Assembly: GCF_900187375.1 (NCBI RefSeq)
Contig: NZ_FYEW01000001.1
Location: 1,302,001 to 1,366,000, forward strand
DNA length: 64,000 bases
From: Hymenobacter gelipurpurascens
GTDB lineage: Bacteria; Bacteroidota; Bacteroidia; Cytophagales; Hymenobacteraceae
Reading direction: 5' to 3'
The notes below the pieces were generated by a model that saw nothing but the letters and a program-made list of their open reading frames with translations, did no database searches and was not told where the DNA came from. Of this stretch, positions 17,735 through 27,399 are shown in pieces. The translations under genes and the position numbers were made by a program. The stretch's first letter is position 1. Every line of letters starts with the position of its first letter.

Positions 17735-18679
17735 ATGAAGATAGCCCTGGACGCAATGGGGGGCGATTTTGCCCCTCAGGCAGCCGTCGATGGTGCAGTG
17801 CTGGCTGCGAAAGCGCTGGCCGGCAAGGCACAGATAGTGCTCATCGGCCAGGAAGACGCTGTACGCCCTCTGCTTCAGCAATATGGCTCCGATGCCGAAA
17901 ATCTCATTCTGGTACCTGCTTCGCAGATTATCGAAATGGGTGAGCATCCGGCCAAAGCCTACCAGCAAAAGCAGGACTCCAGCATTGCCGTGGGTTACCG
18001 CATGCTACACGCTGGCGAAGTAGAAGCCTTTTGCTCGGCCGGCAACACCGGTGCTATGCTCGTAGGGGCAATGTTCAGTGTAAAGTCAGTGCCCGGCGTA
18101 ATTCGCCCCGCCATTGCGAGCTTCGTTCCGAAGCAGCATGGTGGCCTAGGCATTATGCTGGATGTAGGAGTCAATGCTGAATGTAAGCCCGAAATGCTAG
18201 AGCAGTTTGGAGAGCTTGGCTCTTTGTACGCCCAGTATGTTTTAGGTATCGCGAAGCCGAAAGTAGGCCTCATGAACCTGGGTGAGGAAGAAGGTAAAGG
18301 CACTGCCACTACGCAGGCAGCTCATCAACTACTGAAAGTGAATCCCCATATTCGCTTCATTGGTAATATTGAAGGACGCGACCTGTTCAATGACAAAGCT
18401 GATGTAATTGTCTGTGATGGTTATACGGGCAATGTCCTGCTGAAAATGGCCGAATCTATTTATGAGATTCTGGTCGAGAAGCAAATGCATCAGGACCCAT
18501 TCTTCGACAAATTCAACTATGAAGCCGTGGGTGGTTCTCCCATCCTAGGCATCAACGATAACGCGATTATCGGGCACGGAGTAAGCACACCCATTGCTAT
18601 CAGCAATATGCTGCAACAAGGCTACCAAATGGCCAGCTCTGGCATCTCCGACCAGATAAAAAGCACCTTCAAGTCTTAG
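17735..18679 (+). CDS. plsX: Phosphate acyltransferase
   Basis: PlsX, 314 residues, makes acyl-phosphate from acyl-ACP and phosphate for phospholipid synthesis. The start at 17735 gives [15 protein letters not shown], the family N-terminus; a longer frame starts 20 codons earlier in the hairpin region and was rejected. [33 protein letters not shown] and [11 protein letters not shown] segments are present. An intrinsic terminator separates it from fabH. Confidence 0.96.
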   Translation: MKIALDAMGGDFAPQAAVDGAVLAAKALAGKAQIVLIGQEDAVRPLLQQYGSDAENLILVPASQIIEMGEHPAKAYQQKQDSSIAVGYRMLHAGEVEAFCSAGNTGAMLVGAMFSVKSVPGVIRPAIASFVPKQHGGLGIMLDVGVNAECKPEMLEQFGELGSLYAQYVLGIAKPKVGLMNLGEEEGKGTATTQAAHQLLKVNPHIRFIGNIEGRDLFNDKADVIVCDGYTGNVLLKMAESIYEILVEKQMHQDPFFDKFNYEAVGGSPILGINDNAIIGHGVSTPIAISNMLQQGYQMASSGISDQIKSTFKS

Positions 18680-18683
18680 CGAC

Positions 18684-18710
18684 AAAGTCCGGCCGAGAGC
18701 CGGACTTTTC
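18684..18710 (+). terminator. Intrinsic terminator between plsX and fabH
   Basis: AAAGTCCGGC (18684-18693), loop CGAGA, GCCGGACTTT, followed by TCTTT. It is compact and GC-rich with a T-rich tail. As fabH starts only 28 bp later, read-through or a promoter in this short gap would be needed. Confidence 0.75.
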
Positions 18711-18737
18711 TTTGCCGCGTTTTCCGTCTCTTTTATA

Positions 18738-19751
18738 ATGAAGATTACCGCTGCCATAACCGGAGTGGGCGCCTATGTGCCCGACTACGTGCTCACGAAC
18801 CAGGAACTCGAAACGATGGTCGATACGACCGACGAGTGGATCATGAGCCGAACGGGAATTAAGGAGCGACACATTCTAAAGGGCGAAAACCAGGGCACCT
18901 CGGTCATGGGCATCAAGGCCGTAGAGCAGCTTCTGGCTAAGACTGGCCTAGCTGCCGCCGATATCGACCTGCTCATCTGCGCCACCACCACACCCGACCT
19001 AGTATTTCCGGCTACGGCCAACATCATTTCGGCGGCTATTGGCGCGACCAAAGCGTTCAGCTTTGATATGCAGGCTGCCTGCTCGGGCTTCATGTATGCC
19101 TTGGCTACCGGCTCCCAGTTCATTGCTACCGGCACCTACAAAAAGGTAGTGGTAGTAGGCGCCGACAAGATGTCGAGCATCATTGATTACACGGACCGCT
19201 CCACCTGCATCATTTTTGGTGATGGTGCCGGCGCCGTGCTCCTGGAACCCAATACCGATGGCCTAGGCCTATTGGATCAGGAGTTGCACTCCGATGGCCA
19301 CGGCGAGCAATACCTGCACCAGAAAGCCGGTGGCTCACGCCGTCCGCCCTCTGCTGAAACTGTGGCACAGCGCGAGCATTACGTGCACCAGGAAGGCGCG
19401 GCGGTATTCAAGTTTGCCGTGAAGAATATGGCCGATGTAGCTGCCCAGGTTTCTGAGCGCAACGGCCTTACCGCCGATACCATCGATTGGCTGGTGCCGC
19501 ACCAGGCTAACAAGCGGATTATTGACGCAACGGCGCACCGCGTAGGTATCGGCCCAGAGAAGGTAATGCTCAATATTCATCGGTATGGCAATACCACCAA
19601 CGGTACTATTCCGCTGTGCCTGGCCGATTATGAGCAGCAGCTCCGCAAAGGCGACAACCTGATTATTGCTGCGTTTGGCGGTGGTTTCACGTGGGGTGCA
19701 CTTTACCTCAAATGGGCCTACGACCCTAAGCCCGGCCCTTCCGCTGCCTAA
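18738..19751 (+). CDS. fabH: 3-oxoacyl-ACP synthase III
   Basis: FabH, 337 residues, starts fatty-acid elongation by condensing acyl-CoA with malonyl-ACP. The Cys-His-Asn triad is visible: Cys115 in QAACSGF, His255 in VPHQAN and Asn285 in RYGNTTNG. The N-terminus [15 protein letters not shown] and [13 protein letters not shown] are typical. A lysine/arginine-rich insertion near 19330-19370 ([10 protein letters not shown]) is common in Bacteroidota members. Confidence 0.96.
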   Translation: MKITAAITGVGAYVPDYVLTNQELETMVDTTDEWIMSRTGIKERHILKGENQGTSVMGIKAVEQLLAKTGLAAADIDLLICATTTPDLVFPATANIISAAIGATKAFSFDMQAACSGFMYALATGSQFIATGTYKKVVVVGADKMSSIIDYTDRSTCIIFGDGAGAVLLEPNTDGLGLLDQELHSDGHGEQYLHQKAGGSRRPPSAETVAQREHYVHQEGAAVFKFAVKNMADVAAQVSERNGLTADTIDWLVPHQANKRIIDATAHRVGIGPEKVMLNIHRYGNTTNGTIPLCLADYEQQLRKGDNLIIAAFGGGFTWGALYLKWAYDPKPGPSAA

Positions 19752-19779
19752 ATACGGCGGCGCGAAACCAGAAAACCTC

Positions 19780-19830
19780 TATACTTGCACTCCCGACGTG
19801 CCGCCCCGCCATATTTTCGGGTCGGCACGT
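19780..19830 (+). promoter_or_regulatory. Possible efp promoter and leader hairpin
   Basis: TATACTTG at 19780-19787 differs from the TAnnTTTG -7 consensus at one position. Just downstream, ACGTGCCG (19796-19803) pairs with CGGCACGT (19823-19830), giving a structured 5' leader before efp. Confidence 0.45.
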
Positions 19831-19939
19831 TGCGTTTCCACCCTGTTTACTCATTTACTGAATGTTGAAGATATAGGCCTAGGACACCAGTTTCCAGCTC
19901 CTTTCGCTTAGTTTTCCTCTCTTAACTCTTTCTCCCACC

Positions 19940-20503
19940 ATGGCCACGACCGCAGATTTTCGCAACGGGCTCGTTTTGAACTACAACGGCGAGTTGCACG
20001 TCATCACCGAATTTCAGCACGTAAAGCCCGGCAAAGGTCCGGCTTTTGTACGTACTAAACTCCGCAACATTAAAACTGGCCGTGTGCTTGATAACACGTT
20101 CAATGCCGGCGTGAAAGTAGAAACCGCCCGCGTAGAGCAGCGCCCCCATCAGTACCTGTTCAAAGACGAGTACGGCTACACGTTCATGGACAATGAAACG
20201 TTTGAGCAGGTAGTTCTGCCTGAAGCCATGGTGCCCTTCGCCGACCTGATGAAGGAAGGCCAGGTAGCAACCATCCTGTTCCACGCCGAAACCGAGCAGC
20301 CGCTTACCGCCGAGTTGCCCACCACGGTAGAGCTGGTAGTGACCTACACCGAGCCCGGCCTGAAAGGCGACACCGCTACCAACACGCTGAAGCCCGCCAT
20401 TGTAGAAACCGGAGCCCGCATACAGGTGCCCCTGTTTATTGATACCGATACCAAAATCCGCATCAAGACCAGCGACTACTCCTATGTCGAAAGAGTCAAA
20501 TAA
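19940..20503 (+). CDS. efp: Elongation factor P
   Basis: EF-P, 187 residues in three beta-barrel domains, relieves ribosome stalling at polyproline. The loop that is modified in many bacteria carries Lys32 in KPGKGPAF. Whether Lys32 is modified cannot be told; no epmA or epmB gene is nearby. Its coding end overlaps the alternative upstream start of accB, so the two are likely co-transcribed. Confidence 0.96.
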   Translation: MATTADFRNGLVLNYNGELHVITEFQHVKPGKGPAFVRTKLRNIKTGRVLDNTFNAGVKVETARVEQRPHQYLFKDEYGYTFMDNETFEQVVLPEAMVPFADLMKEGQVATILFHAETEQPLTAELPTTVELVVTYTEPGLKGDTATNTLKPAIVETGARIQVPLFIDTDTKIRIKTSDYSYVERVK

Positions 20504-20531
20504 GCAGTCCAGCAAGCCCTCTCCCGCCGCC

Positions 20532-21014
20532 ATGAAAGCCAAAGAACTACAGGAACTGATCGACTTCATTGCCAAGTCAGGTCTGAACAAAGTAAACATC
20601 GAGACTGAAGAGTTTAAGATCTCGGTTCAGCGCGACCCCAGCTACAAGCCCGTGGTAAGCATGTCGGCTCCAGCGGCAGCGGCTCCGGCCGCTACTCCTG
20701 CAGCCGCACCGGCCCCATCGGCTCCAACAGCGGCTGCACCCGCACCGGCTGCTGAAGCAGCCAGCAACGGCAACCAAGTTCCGCTGAAGTCGCCGATGAT
20801 TGGCACCTTCTACCGCAGCAGCGGCCCAGACAGCCCCGCGTTCGTGCAGGTTGGTGACCTAGTAGAAAAGGGTCAGGTGATTTGCATCATCGAAGCCATG
20901 AAGCTGTTTAATGAGATTGAGGCTGAGCAATCGGGCCGCATTGTGAAGGCCATGGTTGAAAACGCCTCGCCGGTGGAGTACGACCAGCCGCTGTTCCTCA
21001 TTGAGCCGATGTAA
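20532..21014 (+). CDS. accB: Biotin carboxyl carrier protein of acetyl-CoA carboxylase
   Basis: AccB, 160 residues from the ATG at 20532 ([18 protein letters not shown]), which matches the usual start of this family. An in-frame ATG at 20484 would add a Ser/Lys-rich 16-residue tail and overlap efp; it cannot be excluded. An Ala/Pro-rich linker (about residues 45-80) separates the N-terminal helix from the biotinyl domain, in which Lys124 of EAMKL carries biotin. It is followed by accC after a long inverted repeat. Confidence 0.93.
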   Translation: MKAKELQELIDFIAKSGLNKVNIETEEFKISVQRDPSYKPVVSMSAPAAAAPAATPAAAPAPSAPTAAAPAPAAEAASNGNQVPLKSPMIGTFYRSSGPDSPAFVQVGDLVEKGQVICIIEAMKLFNEIEAEQSGRIVKAMVENASPVEYDQPLFLIEPM

Positions 21015-21025
21015 TTTGAGAACCT

Positions 21026-21096
21026 AGAAATGAGAGCTTGGAGCTCAGACAAGAAGTGGCCTAGAAGCCCGGTCTGACTTCCAAGCTCTCATTTCT
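21026..21096. repeat. Inverted repeat with perfect 17-bp arms between accB and accC
   Basis: AGAAATGAGAGCTTGGA (21026-21042) pairs with 21080-21096; inside it CAGAC pairs with GTCTG, extending the stem. GGCCTAG lies in the loop region (21058). The position inside the accBC operon suggests an mRNA processing or attenuation element, or an inserted repeat. Confidence 0.72.
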
Positions 21097-21115
21097 CACT
21101 TCTACCCCACGAGCT

Positions 21116-22462
21116 GTGTTCAAGAAAATACTGATTGCTAACCGGGGCGAAATTGCATTGCGCATTATTCGTACCTGCAAGGAAATGGGCATCAAAACGG
21201 TGGCCGTTTATTCTACCGCCGATAAGGAAAGCCTGCACGTCCGCTTTGCGGATGAGGCAGTTTGCATTGGCCCGCCTCCCTCGGCCCAGAGCTACCTGAG
21301 CATCCCGACGCTAATTGCAGCGGCCGAAATCACCAACGCCGATGCCATCCACCCTGGCTACGGCTTCCTCTCGGAAAACGCAGAGTTCTCGCGTGTTTGT
21401 CAGGAAAACGGCATCAAGTTCATCGGGGCTACGCCCGAGATGATTAATCAGATGGGCGACAAGGCTTCGGCCAAAGCCACGATGATTGCGGCCGGCGTAC
21501 CGTGCATTCCCGGCTCCGTAGGCCTGCTCGACTCGGTGGAGCAAGGCAAAAAGGTAGCCGCTAAAATCAAGTATCCGGTTATCCTGAAGGCTACGGCTGG
21601 CGGCGGTGGCCGCGGTATGCGCATCATCAACTCCGAAGACGAGTTTGAGAAAGCCTGGAACGACGCCCGCACCGAAGCCAAAGCCGCTTTCGGCAATGAC
21701 GGCGTGTACTTGGAGAAGTTCGTAGAGGAACCGCGCCACATCGAGATTCAGGTGTGCGGCGATCAGTACGGCCGCGTGTGCCACCTTTCGGAGCGCGACT
21801 GCTCTATCCAGCGTCGCCACCAAAAGCTGGTGGAAGAAGCCCCTTCGCCTTTCATGACGGAAGAGCTGCGCGAAAAAATGGGCGCGGCAGCTATTGCTGG
21901 TGCCTCGGCTATCAACTACGAAGGCGTAGGTACCATTGAGTTCCTGGTGGATAAGAACCGGGATTTCTATTTCATGGAGATGAACACCCGTATTCAGGTG
22001 GAGCACCCCGTGACGGAGGAAATCATCAACTACGACCTCATCAAGGAACAGATCAAGGTAGCGGCTGGCATCCCGATTTCGGGCGACAACTACTTCCCCC
22101 GAATGCACGCCATGGAGTGCCGCATCAACGCCGAGGACCCCACGAAGGACTTCCGTCCTTCGCCCGGCAAAATCACGGTGCTGCACATTCCGGGCGGCCA
22201 CGGCGTGCGCGTTGATACGCACGTGTATGCTGGCTACCAGATTCCTTCGAACTACGACTCGATGATTGCCAAGCTCATCACGGTAGCGCAAACCCGCGAG
22301 GAGTGCATCGTGAAGATGAAGCGTGCCCTTTCGGAGTTTGTGGTAGAAGGCGTGAAGACCACCATTCCCTTCCACCTGAAGCTCATGGACAACGAGAAAT
22401 TCAAGGCCGGTGACTTCACCACCAAGTTCCTGGAAACCTCCTTCGATTTTTCGGAGCTTTAG
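21116..22462 (+). CDS. accC: Biotin carboxylase subunit of acetyl-CoA carboxylase
   Basis: AccC, 448 residues, GTG start ([20 protein letters not shown]). It carboxylates the biotin on AccB using ATP and bicarbonate. The ATP-grasp glycine loop [13 protein letters not shown], the [13 protein letters not shown] segment and [14 protein letters not shown] with the catalytic Glu and Arg are intact. The carboxyltransferase subunits are not in the window. Confidence 0.97.
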   Translation: MFKKILIANRGEIALRIIRTCKEMGIKTVAVYSTADKESLHVRFADEAVCIGPPPSAQSYLSIPTLIAAAEITNADAIHPGYGFLSENAEFSRVCQENGIKFIGATPEMINQMGDKASAKATMIAAGVPCIPGSVGLLDSVEQGKKVAAKIKYPVILKATAGGGGRGMRIINSEDEFEKAWNDARTEAKAAFGNDGVYLEKFVEEPRHIEIQVCGDQYGRVCHLSERDCSIQRRHQKLVEEAPSPFMTEELREKMGAAAIAGASAINYEGVGTIEFLVDKNRDFYFMEMNTRIQVEHPVTEEIINYDLIKEQIKVAAGIPISGDNYFPRMHAMECRINAEDPTKDFRPSPGKITVLHIPGGHGVRVDTHVYAGYQIPSNYDSMIAKLITVAQTREECIVKMKRALSEFVVEGVKTTIPFHLKLMDNEKFKAGDFTTKFLETSFDFSEL

Positions 22463-22485
22463 GCCACTCCTGCTTCTAGATTTGG

Positions 22486-22515
22486 AAAGCCCAACCTCGC
22501 GGGGTTGGGCTTTTT
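22486..22515 (+). terminator. Intrinsic terminator after accC
   Basis: AAAGCCCAACC (22486-22496) and GGTTGGGCTTT (22503-22513) around TCGCGG, followed by TT and further Ts: a textbook rho-independent terminator. Confidence 0.92.
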
Positions 22516-22708
22516 GTTTGCTCATACTTTTCGTTTGCCAGCCACATCACCGAAAGGTGAGTACTCACTCATTTTTCGAACGAATTTCTAGGTGTTTCTA
22601 CTATTAGTGCCTGTATGCGCAAATACTCGTCATTATAGCATTGTTAGCACGTCAATACAGCATAGGATTAACAAAATATTATGGAACATTTCCGGGTTCT
22701 ATGCTCTA

Positions 22709-22729
22709 GTATTGTAACGTTCTCAATAC
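22709..22729. promoter_or_regulatory. Small dyad before the amylase gene
   Basis: GTATTG-N9-CAATAC lies 24 bp before the amylase start, and the TAGTATTG of 22707-22714 is a one-mismatch -7 element. The dyad could be an operator for carbon-source control; this is inference from position only. Confidence 0.3.
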
Positions 22730-22753
22730 CCCCACAACCAAAACACCCACCGT

Positions 22754-24259
22754 ATGAAAACCCCATTTCGGCAGCCTCTTGTAGGCCTGCTGCTAGGCGG
22801 AGCATTGCTCACTGCTTCTTGCTCCAAAGAGAACCTAGCGCCCTCCTCTCCTGCTGCTCCGGTAGCTTCCAACAACACCCAAAATGCTACGGCCGTTAAT
22901 GGCGTGATGCTGCAAGGGTTTTACTGGGATGTGCCGATCAGCAATACGCAGGGCACTTGGTGGCAGGTGCTGGGCAGCAAAGCCACCGAGTTCAGCACGG
23001 CCGGTTTCACGGCTGTTTGGCTGCCACCGGCCTACAAAGGCAGTGGCATCAATGATGTAGGCTACGGCGTATATGACCGCTACGACCTGGGCGAATTCAA
23101 TCAGAAAGGCACGGTTGCCACCCGCTACGGCACACTGTCCCAGCTACAGTCGGCCATTACGGCACTGCACGGCAAAGGCATTCAGGTGTACGAGGATATG
23201 GTAATGAACCATCTGACCTCGGCCGATGCACAGGAGCAATTCAGCTACAACGGCACCAATTACAACGTGTACACCAGCTTCACCTATCCGGGTCGTGGCA
23301 ACACGTATAGCTCGTTTAAGTGGCACTATTACAACTTCAACGGTACGCAGCAGGCGCCTAATAATGGCTGGTATCAGTGGAATGCCTGGGATTTCAACTC
23401 CTACGCCAACGGTGATGCCTACGATAACCTGCTAGGCTCGGAAATCCGATACGCCGACGTAAATCAGCGGACGGAAACCAAGAACTGGGGCAACTGGATT
23501 ACGACCAAGCTAGGCCTAGACGGCTACCGCCTCGATGCCACCAAACACATTCAGACCGGCTTTGTGAATGAGTGGCTGGATGCGGTGAAAGGCACCAGCG
23601 GCCGCTTTGCGGTGAGTGAGGCTTGGTTCCGCAACCTCACAGATATGAATAACTACGCGTCGGCGACGGGCGGCCGCACCAGTCTGTTCGACGTGCCGCT
23701 GCACTATACCTTCCAGAGCATGAGCAGCGGCAACGGTGCCTGGGATATGCGCGGGCTGCAATTTGCGGGCTTCACGGAAGCCAACGGGCCACTGTCGGTC
23801 TCCTTCGTAGATAACCACGACACCGACCAGACCGGCGGCGCGCTGTTTTCGCCAGTGGTAAACCTCAAAATGCTGGCCTACGCCTACATTCTGACCCGCG
23901 AGAAAGGTTACCCCTGCGTCTTCTACAAAGACTATTACAACTACAACCTGGGCACGCAAATCAGCAAGCTGATGCAGATCCGGAAGGCTAATGCTTTCGG
24001 CTCGGCCTACGAATACACCAGCGTGGATGATGCCGATTATTACGCCTACTCCCGCGCCGGCGACGCCACCCACAAAGGCTTGATGATGATCTTGAATGAC
24101 GGCGGATCTGCCCGTACCAAAGGCATCACTTCCCCTTTCAAAAGCGCCACGCTGACCGACAAGACTGGCAACTATGCTGGCACCATCACCACGGATGCCA
24201 ACGGTTACGGCAACTTCCCGGTACAGGCCCGCAGCTACTCGGTGTGGGTTCCTAACTAG
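22754..24259 (+). CDS. Secreted GH13 alpha-amylase, lipoprotein
   Basis: A 501-residue glycoside hydrolase family 13 alpha-amylase. The N-terminus is a lipoprotein signal with lipobox LTASC and Cys23 lipidated, followed by a Ser/Pro/Ala-rich linker, so it is probably surface- or periplasm-anchored. The four GH13 regions are seen: EDMVMNH, DGYRLDATKH with nucleophile Asp261, AVSEAW with acid/base Glu289, and FVDNHDT with Asp356. A short C-terminal all-beta domain ends in YSVWVPN. It should hydrolyse internal alpha-1,4 bonds of starch. No SusCD pair or sugar regulator is adjacent. Confidence 0.94.
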   Translation: MKTPFRQPLVGLLLGGALLTASCSKENLAPSSPAAPVASNNTQNATAVNGVMLQGFYWDVPISNTQGTWWQVLGSKATEFSTAGFTAVWLPPAYKGSGINDVGYGVYDRYDLGEFNQKGTVATRYGTLSQLQSAITALHGKGIQVYEDMVMNHLTSADAQEQFSYNGTNYNVYTSFTYPGRGNTYSSFKWHYYNFNGTQQAPNNGWYQWNAWDFNSYANGDAYDNLLGSEIRYADVNQRTETKNWGNWITTKLGLDGYRLDATKHIQTGFVNEWLDAVKGTSGRFAVSEAWFRNLTDMNNYASATGGRTSLFDVPLHYTFQSMSSGNGAWDMRGLQFAGFTEANGPLSVSFVDNHDTDQTGGALFSPVVNLKMLAYAYILTREKGYPCVFYKDYYNYNLGTQISKLMQIRKANAFGSAYEYTSVDDADYYAYSRAGDATHKGLMMILNDGGSARTKGITSPFKSATLTDKTGNYAGTITTDANGYGNFPVQARSYSVWVPN

Positions 24260-24293
24260 GGAACTACAAACATGTAGACCAGTAAATTATCCA

Positions 24294-24333
24294 GCACAAA
24301 AAAGGCTAACCAACTGGTTAGCCTTTTTTGTGC
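24294..24333. terminator. Bidirectional terminator, 19-bp perfect stem
   Basis: GCACAAAAAAGGCTAACCA (24294-24312) and its exact complement at 24315-24333 flank a 2-base centre. A-run on one side and T-run on the other serve both the amylase gene (plus) and the DUF3109 gene (minus). Confidence 0.92.
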
Positions 24334-24371
24334 GTACTGGCCTAGCCCGTTGTATAGGCCTCTTATCTTGA

Positions 24372-24947
24372 CTATTTCTCGGGTGTGCCGTGCTCAATCT
24401 CGTGCACCAGTTCGCCGTACCACTCCTCGCCGTATTTGCGCACGAGTGGTTCTTTCAGGAACTGATAGATGCGTACACCCAAGTTCGCGCCGAATGAACA
24501 GGCCGGGTTGCAGATATTCCAACGGTCGTAGTTGAGGGCATCGAAGTCCTCGTACTTCGTGATGCGGATGGGATATAGGTGGCAGCTGATGGGCTTCTTG
24601 AAGCTGGTGGCACCGGCCAGATAAGCCTGCTCGATGCCGCACTTCAGAATACCGCGCTCATCGTAGAGCGCGTAGGCGCACTCCCGGTCGTTGATGGTAG
24701 TGGTGCTGTAGTCGCCTTCCCAGTCTTTGATGTAGAGACCTTGCTGCTCAATGGCCTGCTGCCCGGCTTCCGTCAGAAAGGGCTTGATGGCCGCGTATTC
24801 CTGTTCCAGAATCTGCAGCTCATTGGCTTCCAGGGGGGCACCCAGGTCGCCTTCTACGCAGCAGGCACCTTTGCAGGCTTCCAGATTGCACACGAAGAAA
24901 TTATCCCGCACGTCATCCGAGATGACGGTATTTTGTATGATGATCAT
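24372..24947 (-). CDS. DUF3109 family cysteine-rich protein
   Basis: A 191-residue DUF3109 protein, near-universal in Bacteroidota. Cysteines are clustered: [11 protein letters not shown] at residues 20-30, then CAYA, CGIEQ, SCHLYP and NICNPAC, a pattern like the YkgJ-type zinc or iron-sulfur proteins. Cellular role unknown; a metal-binding function is inferred from the cysteines. It faces the amylase gene across the bidirectional terminator and is separate from the glycosyltransferase gene (120 bp). Confidence 0.87.
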   Translation of the reverse strand: MIIIQNTVISDDVRDNFFVCNLEACKGACCVEGDLGAPLEANELQILEQEYAAIKPFLTEAGQQAIEQQGLYIKDWEGDYSTTTINDRECAYALYDERGILKCGIEQAYLAGATSFKKPISCHLYPIRITKYEDFDALNYDRWNICNPACSFGANLGVRIYQFLKEPLVRKYGEEWYGELVHEIEHGTPEK

Positions 24948-25067
24948 GTCGTAGTTTGCTCGCTAATCGTGCCTCTTGGTTCTCCTGGGTGCCGCGAAAT
25001 GACTTAGCCAACATCTACGCCCCTACCCCAGTTCACTACAAGAAACAGCGCCGCAAAGATACCGGAA

Positions 25068-26267
25068 TTAGGCCAGCTTCAGCAGAATCTGCTCAGTGAG
25101 CTCGCACTGCCGCACGTACGAGTACTCCGCCTGGGCCCGCTGGCTCGCCGACTGGCCTAGCGCCTCCCGCAGCGCGGGTTGCGTCAGGCACTGCAGCACC
25201 TGGTGTACGCACGCCGCTACATTGCGCAAGGGGTACAGTAGGCCAGTCTGGCCATCCTGCACAATTTCCAGGGTGCCGCCGGTGGCGCTGGCTACCACCG
25301 GCAGGCCCGCGGCCATGGCCTCAATTGTTACCATGCCGTAGGTTTCGCTCACGGAGGCCAGCACAAACACATCAATGGCGCGGTAGAATACTTCCGTTTT
25401 AGGGCTAAACGGGAGGATATGCACCTGCTCCCGCAGCCCTAGTCGCGTGATTTGCGCCTGCAGGTGCTGCCAGTATTCGTCGCCTTCGTTGCGGGTCAGC
25501 TCGCCCATGAGGACCAGCTCTACGGGTTGCTGGTGTTGGGTGCGGAGCTGATGCAGCACGTCAATGACAAAGTCCTGGCCTTTGCCATCATCAAACCGGC
25601 CTAGCACGCCCAGCAGCAAGGGGTGCTGCGGTAGCTGGAGTTGCTCGCGCGCCTCCTGCTGAGTCAGGCCCGGCTCCAGGAAACGTGCTAAGTCTATTCC
25701 CAGCGGCACTACATGCACCCGGGCTGGGTTGAAGCGCGTCATCTCAGTTACTTGCCGCGCTAGGCCAGGTAGTGGCGAAAGCCACGCTTCAATCAGACTG
25801 AAACGCCAGGTGTGAAACCAGTCGCGTTTCGGAATCCCGATCTGCATGTGCTGCTGATAGACTACGTGCAACTCATTGCCCAACAACAGCTTGAGCAACA
25901 CTACGAAGCCCAGGTCTTTGTTCTGCGTAACCAGCAGCCGGCTGATGCCATGCTTGCGCAGGTACTGCGCTACTTGCTGGGCGGCGGGCAGTGCCACAGA
26001 TTTGCGGCGGGTGCTTATCGTTTCGTAGGCCAGTTGTTCGCAGGCGGCCCACTCGGCAAGCGGCGAGGCGGGCGGAATCAGCAGCGTAATGTCCCAGCCC
26101 CGCTCCCGCATCCAGCCTGAGAACTTGATGGTATTGATTTCCAGCCCCCCTAAGCTATCGGAAAGGCAGAGAATGGCCAGCCGTTGCTTGCTGTTAGCTT
26201 TTTCCCCGCCTTGTCCGGACGGTGAGGAAGTGTTCGAAATCTGCTGACCTTCTTTTCCTGTGTGCAT
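25068..26267 (-). CDS. Family 4 glycosyltransferase
   Basis: A 399-residue GT-B fold glycosyltransferase. The N-terminal half has the acceptor-side LGGLEINTIKFSGWM segment; the C-terminal half has GVLGRFDDGKGQDFVIDVL and the donor-binding SVSETYGMVTIEAMAAGLPVVAS, with the E-x7-E spacing of GT4 enzymes. It has no signal or membrane segment, so it works on the cytosolic face. The acceptor and sugar are unknown; no polysaccharide cluster surrounds it. The first 25 residues are Ser/Gly-rich and may be dispensable, in which case a start nearer residue 26 is possible. Confidence 0.88.
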   Translation of the reverse strand: MHTGKEGQQISNTSSPSGQGGEKANSKQRLAILCLSDSLGGLEINTIKFSGWMRERGWDITLLIPPASPLAEWAACEQLAYETISTRRKSVALPAAQQVAQYLRKHGISRLLVTQNKDLGFVVLLKLLLGNELHVVYQQHMQIGIPKRDWFHTWRFSLIEAWLSPLPGLARQVTEMTRFNPARVHVVPLGIDLARFLEPGLTQQEAREQLQLPQHPLLLGVLGRFDDGKGQDFVIDVLHQLRTQHQQPVELVLMGELTRNEGDEYWQHLQAQITRLGLREQVHILPFSPKTEVFYRAIDVFVLASVSETYGMVTIEAMAAGLPVVASATGGTLEIVQDGQTGLLYPLRNVAACVHQVLQCLTQPALREALGQSASQRAQAEYSYVRQCELTEQILLKLA

Positions 26268-26421
26268 ACCTCTGACCTGAAATCAGCTGCGAAGTAACGG
26301 AGTGAGAAGTTATAGCCACCAAAAGACGCGGGCCGCTGCTCCGGAGTTGGCTTGCGAAGTGGCCTAGAACAACTCCTTTTACCGCAAAAGGGTACAGGGA
26401 GTTATGTACCTTGCAGCCAGC

Positions 26422-27096
26422 ATGAAAATACTGTTGGTGGAAGATGAGCCCAAGCTCGCTTCGTTTGTCAGGAAAGGTTTTGAAAACGAAGGATACGAAA
26501 TTGAAGTGGCCTACGACGGACGCATGGGCCACTCTCTGGCCCAGCAGCAGCGCTACGAGTTGATTATTCTGGACGTGAATCTGCCCTACATCAACGGCTT
26601 TGAGCTGTGCCGACAGATCCGGCTGCAGGACCCGCACGTGCCCATTCTGCTGCTCACGGCCCTCGACAGCCTCGATGACAAGGTAACCGGGTTTGAGGCC
26701 GGCACCGACGATTACCTCGTGAAGCCCTTCGAGTTCAAGGAGTTGCTGTTGCGGGCGCGGGTGCTTACGCGCCGCCACACCGAGGCGGCGCGTAAGCACC
26801 CGCTGCGCATTGCCGATCTGGAGCTGAATCTCGATTCCAAAACCGTGACGCGCGCCGGCCAGCGCATCGACCTCACAACCAAGGAATACTCCTTGTTGGA
26901 GTATCTGCTGCTGAACCGGGGCAAGGTCATTTCGCGCGTGGATATTGCCGAGAAAGTCTGGGAGCTCAACTTCGATACCAACACTAACGTGATTGACGTG
27001 TACGTGAGCTACCTGCGCAAAAAGCTCGACAAAGGCTACGACACCAAGCTAATACATACGGTGGTAGGCATGGGCTACGTGCTCCGCGAGGGGTAG
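26422..27096 (+). CDS. OmpR/CusR-type response regulator
   Basis: A 224-residue regulator, started at 26422 so that it begins MKILLVEDEP; six extra codons upstream would only add MYLAAS. The receiver domain carries phospho-acceptor Asp51 (IILDVNLPY), the acidic EDE pocket and the Lys of LVKPF. A winged-helix DNA-binding domain follows (about 130-224: TKEYSLLEYLLLNRGKVISR, VIDVYVSYLRKKLD, TVVGMGYVL). It pairs with the sensor kinase at 27400. Candidate targets are the two TAAT-box operators at 28781 and 30842. An in-gene 16-bp perfect inverted repeat lies at 26761-26799. Confidence 0.95.
   Translation: MKILLVEDEPKLASFVRKGFENEGYEIEVAYDGRMGHSLAQQQRYELIILDVNLPYINGFELCRQIRLQDPHVPILLLTALDSLDDKVTGFEAGTDDYLVKPFEFKELLLRARVLTRRHTEAARKHPLRIADLELNLDSKTVTRAGQRIDLTTKEYSLLEYLLLNRGKVISRVDIAEKVWELNFDTNTNVIDVYVSYLRKKLDKGYDTKLIHTVVGMGYVLREG
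26761..26799. repeat. Perfect 16-bp inverted repeat inside the response regulator gene
   Basis: GTGCTTACGCGCCGCC (26761-26776) and its exact complement (26784-26799) are separated by 7 bases and encode the linker between receiver and DNA-binding domain (VLTRRHTEAARKHP). Confidence 0.85.
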
Positions 27097-27211
27097 CGTG
27101 CTTCGTCATGGCGAGCAGGTGGCGCATCAAACCAGTGTCGATGTACCCGGAGAAGAGCGTAACTAATCATTGCTCTTTTCGGGCTCGAATTCGCCAGACA
27201 ACGCCCCATCC

Positions 27212-27337
27212 GTCATTGCGAGGACGAAGGACGAAGCAATCTTTCCTTCCTCAAAGCACGAGTTTTTCACAACTCTTCGTGACTGCAGATAAAGAGCGTG
27301 CGACAAGGAAAGATTGCTTCGCTCCGCTCGCAATGAC
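27212..27337. repeat. Large imperfect intergenic inverted repeat
   Basis: Left arm from 27212 (GTCATTGCGAGGACGAAGG..., ending CTTTCCTT at 27248) pairs with right arm 27305-27337 (AAGGAAAG...CGCAATGAC) with small gaps. It fills most of the 303-base space between the regulator and kinase genes, where I see no ORF. It resembles the other TCATTCC/TCATGC-edged elements of this window. Confidence 0.75.
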
Positions 27338-27399
27338 ACACTAGCCCCACTAAAGAATGGCCTAGGCCACTCTAACGTTCACTTCCCCATTTCACCTCT

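Noticed and set aside
21311..22525. Minus-strand ORF of 404 codons opposite accC
   Set aside because: Fully antisense to biotin carboxylase, His/Arg/Leu-rich translation with no recognisable domain.
22520..22753. ORF starting at 22681 ahead of the amylase
   Set aside because: It overlaps the amylase signal peptide in another frame and translates to low-information sequence; the region is better seen as the amylase promoter.
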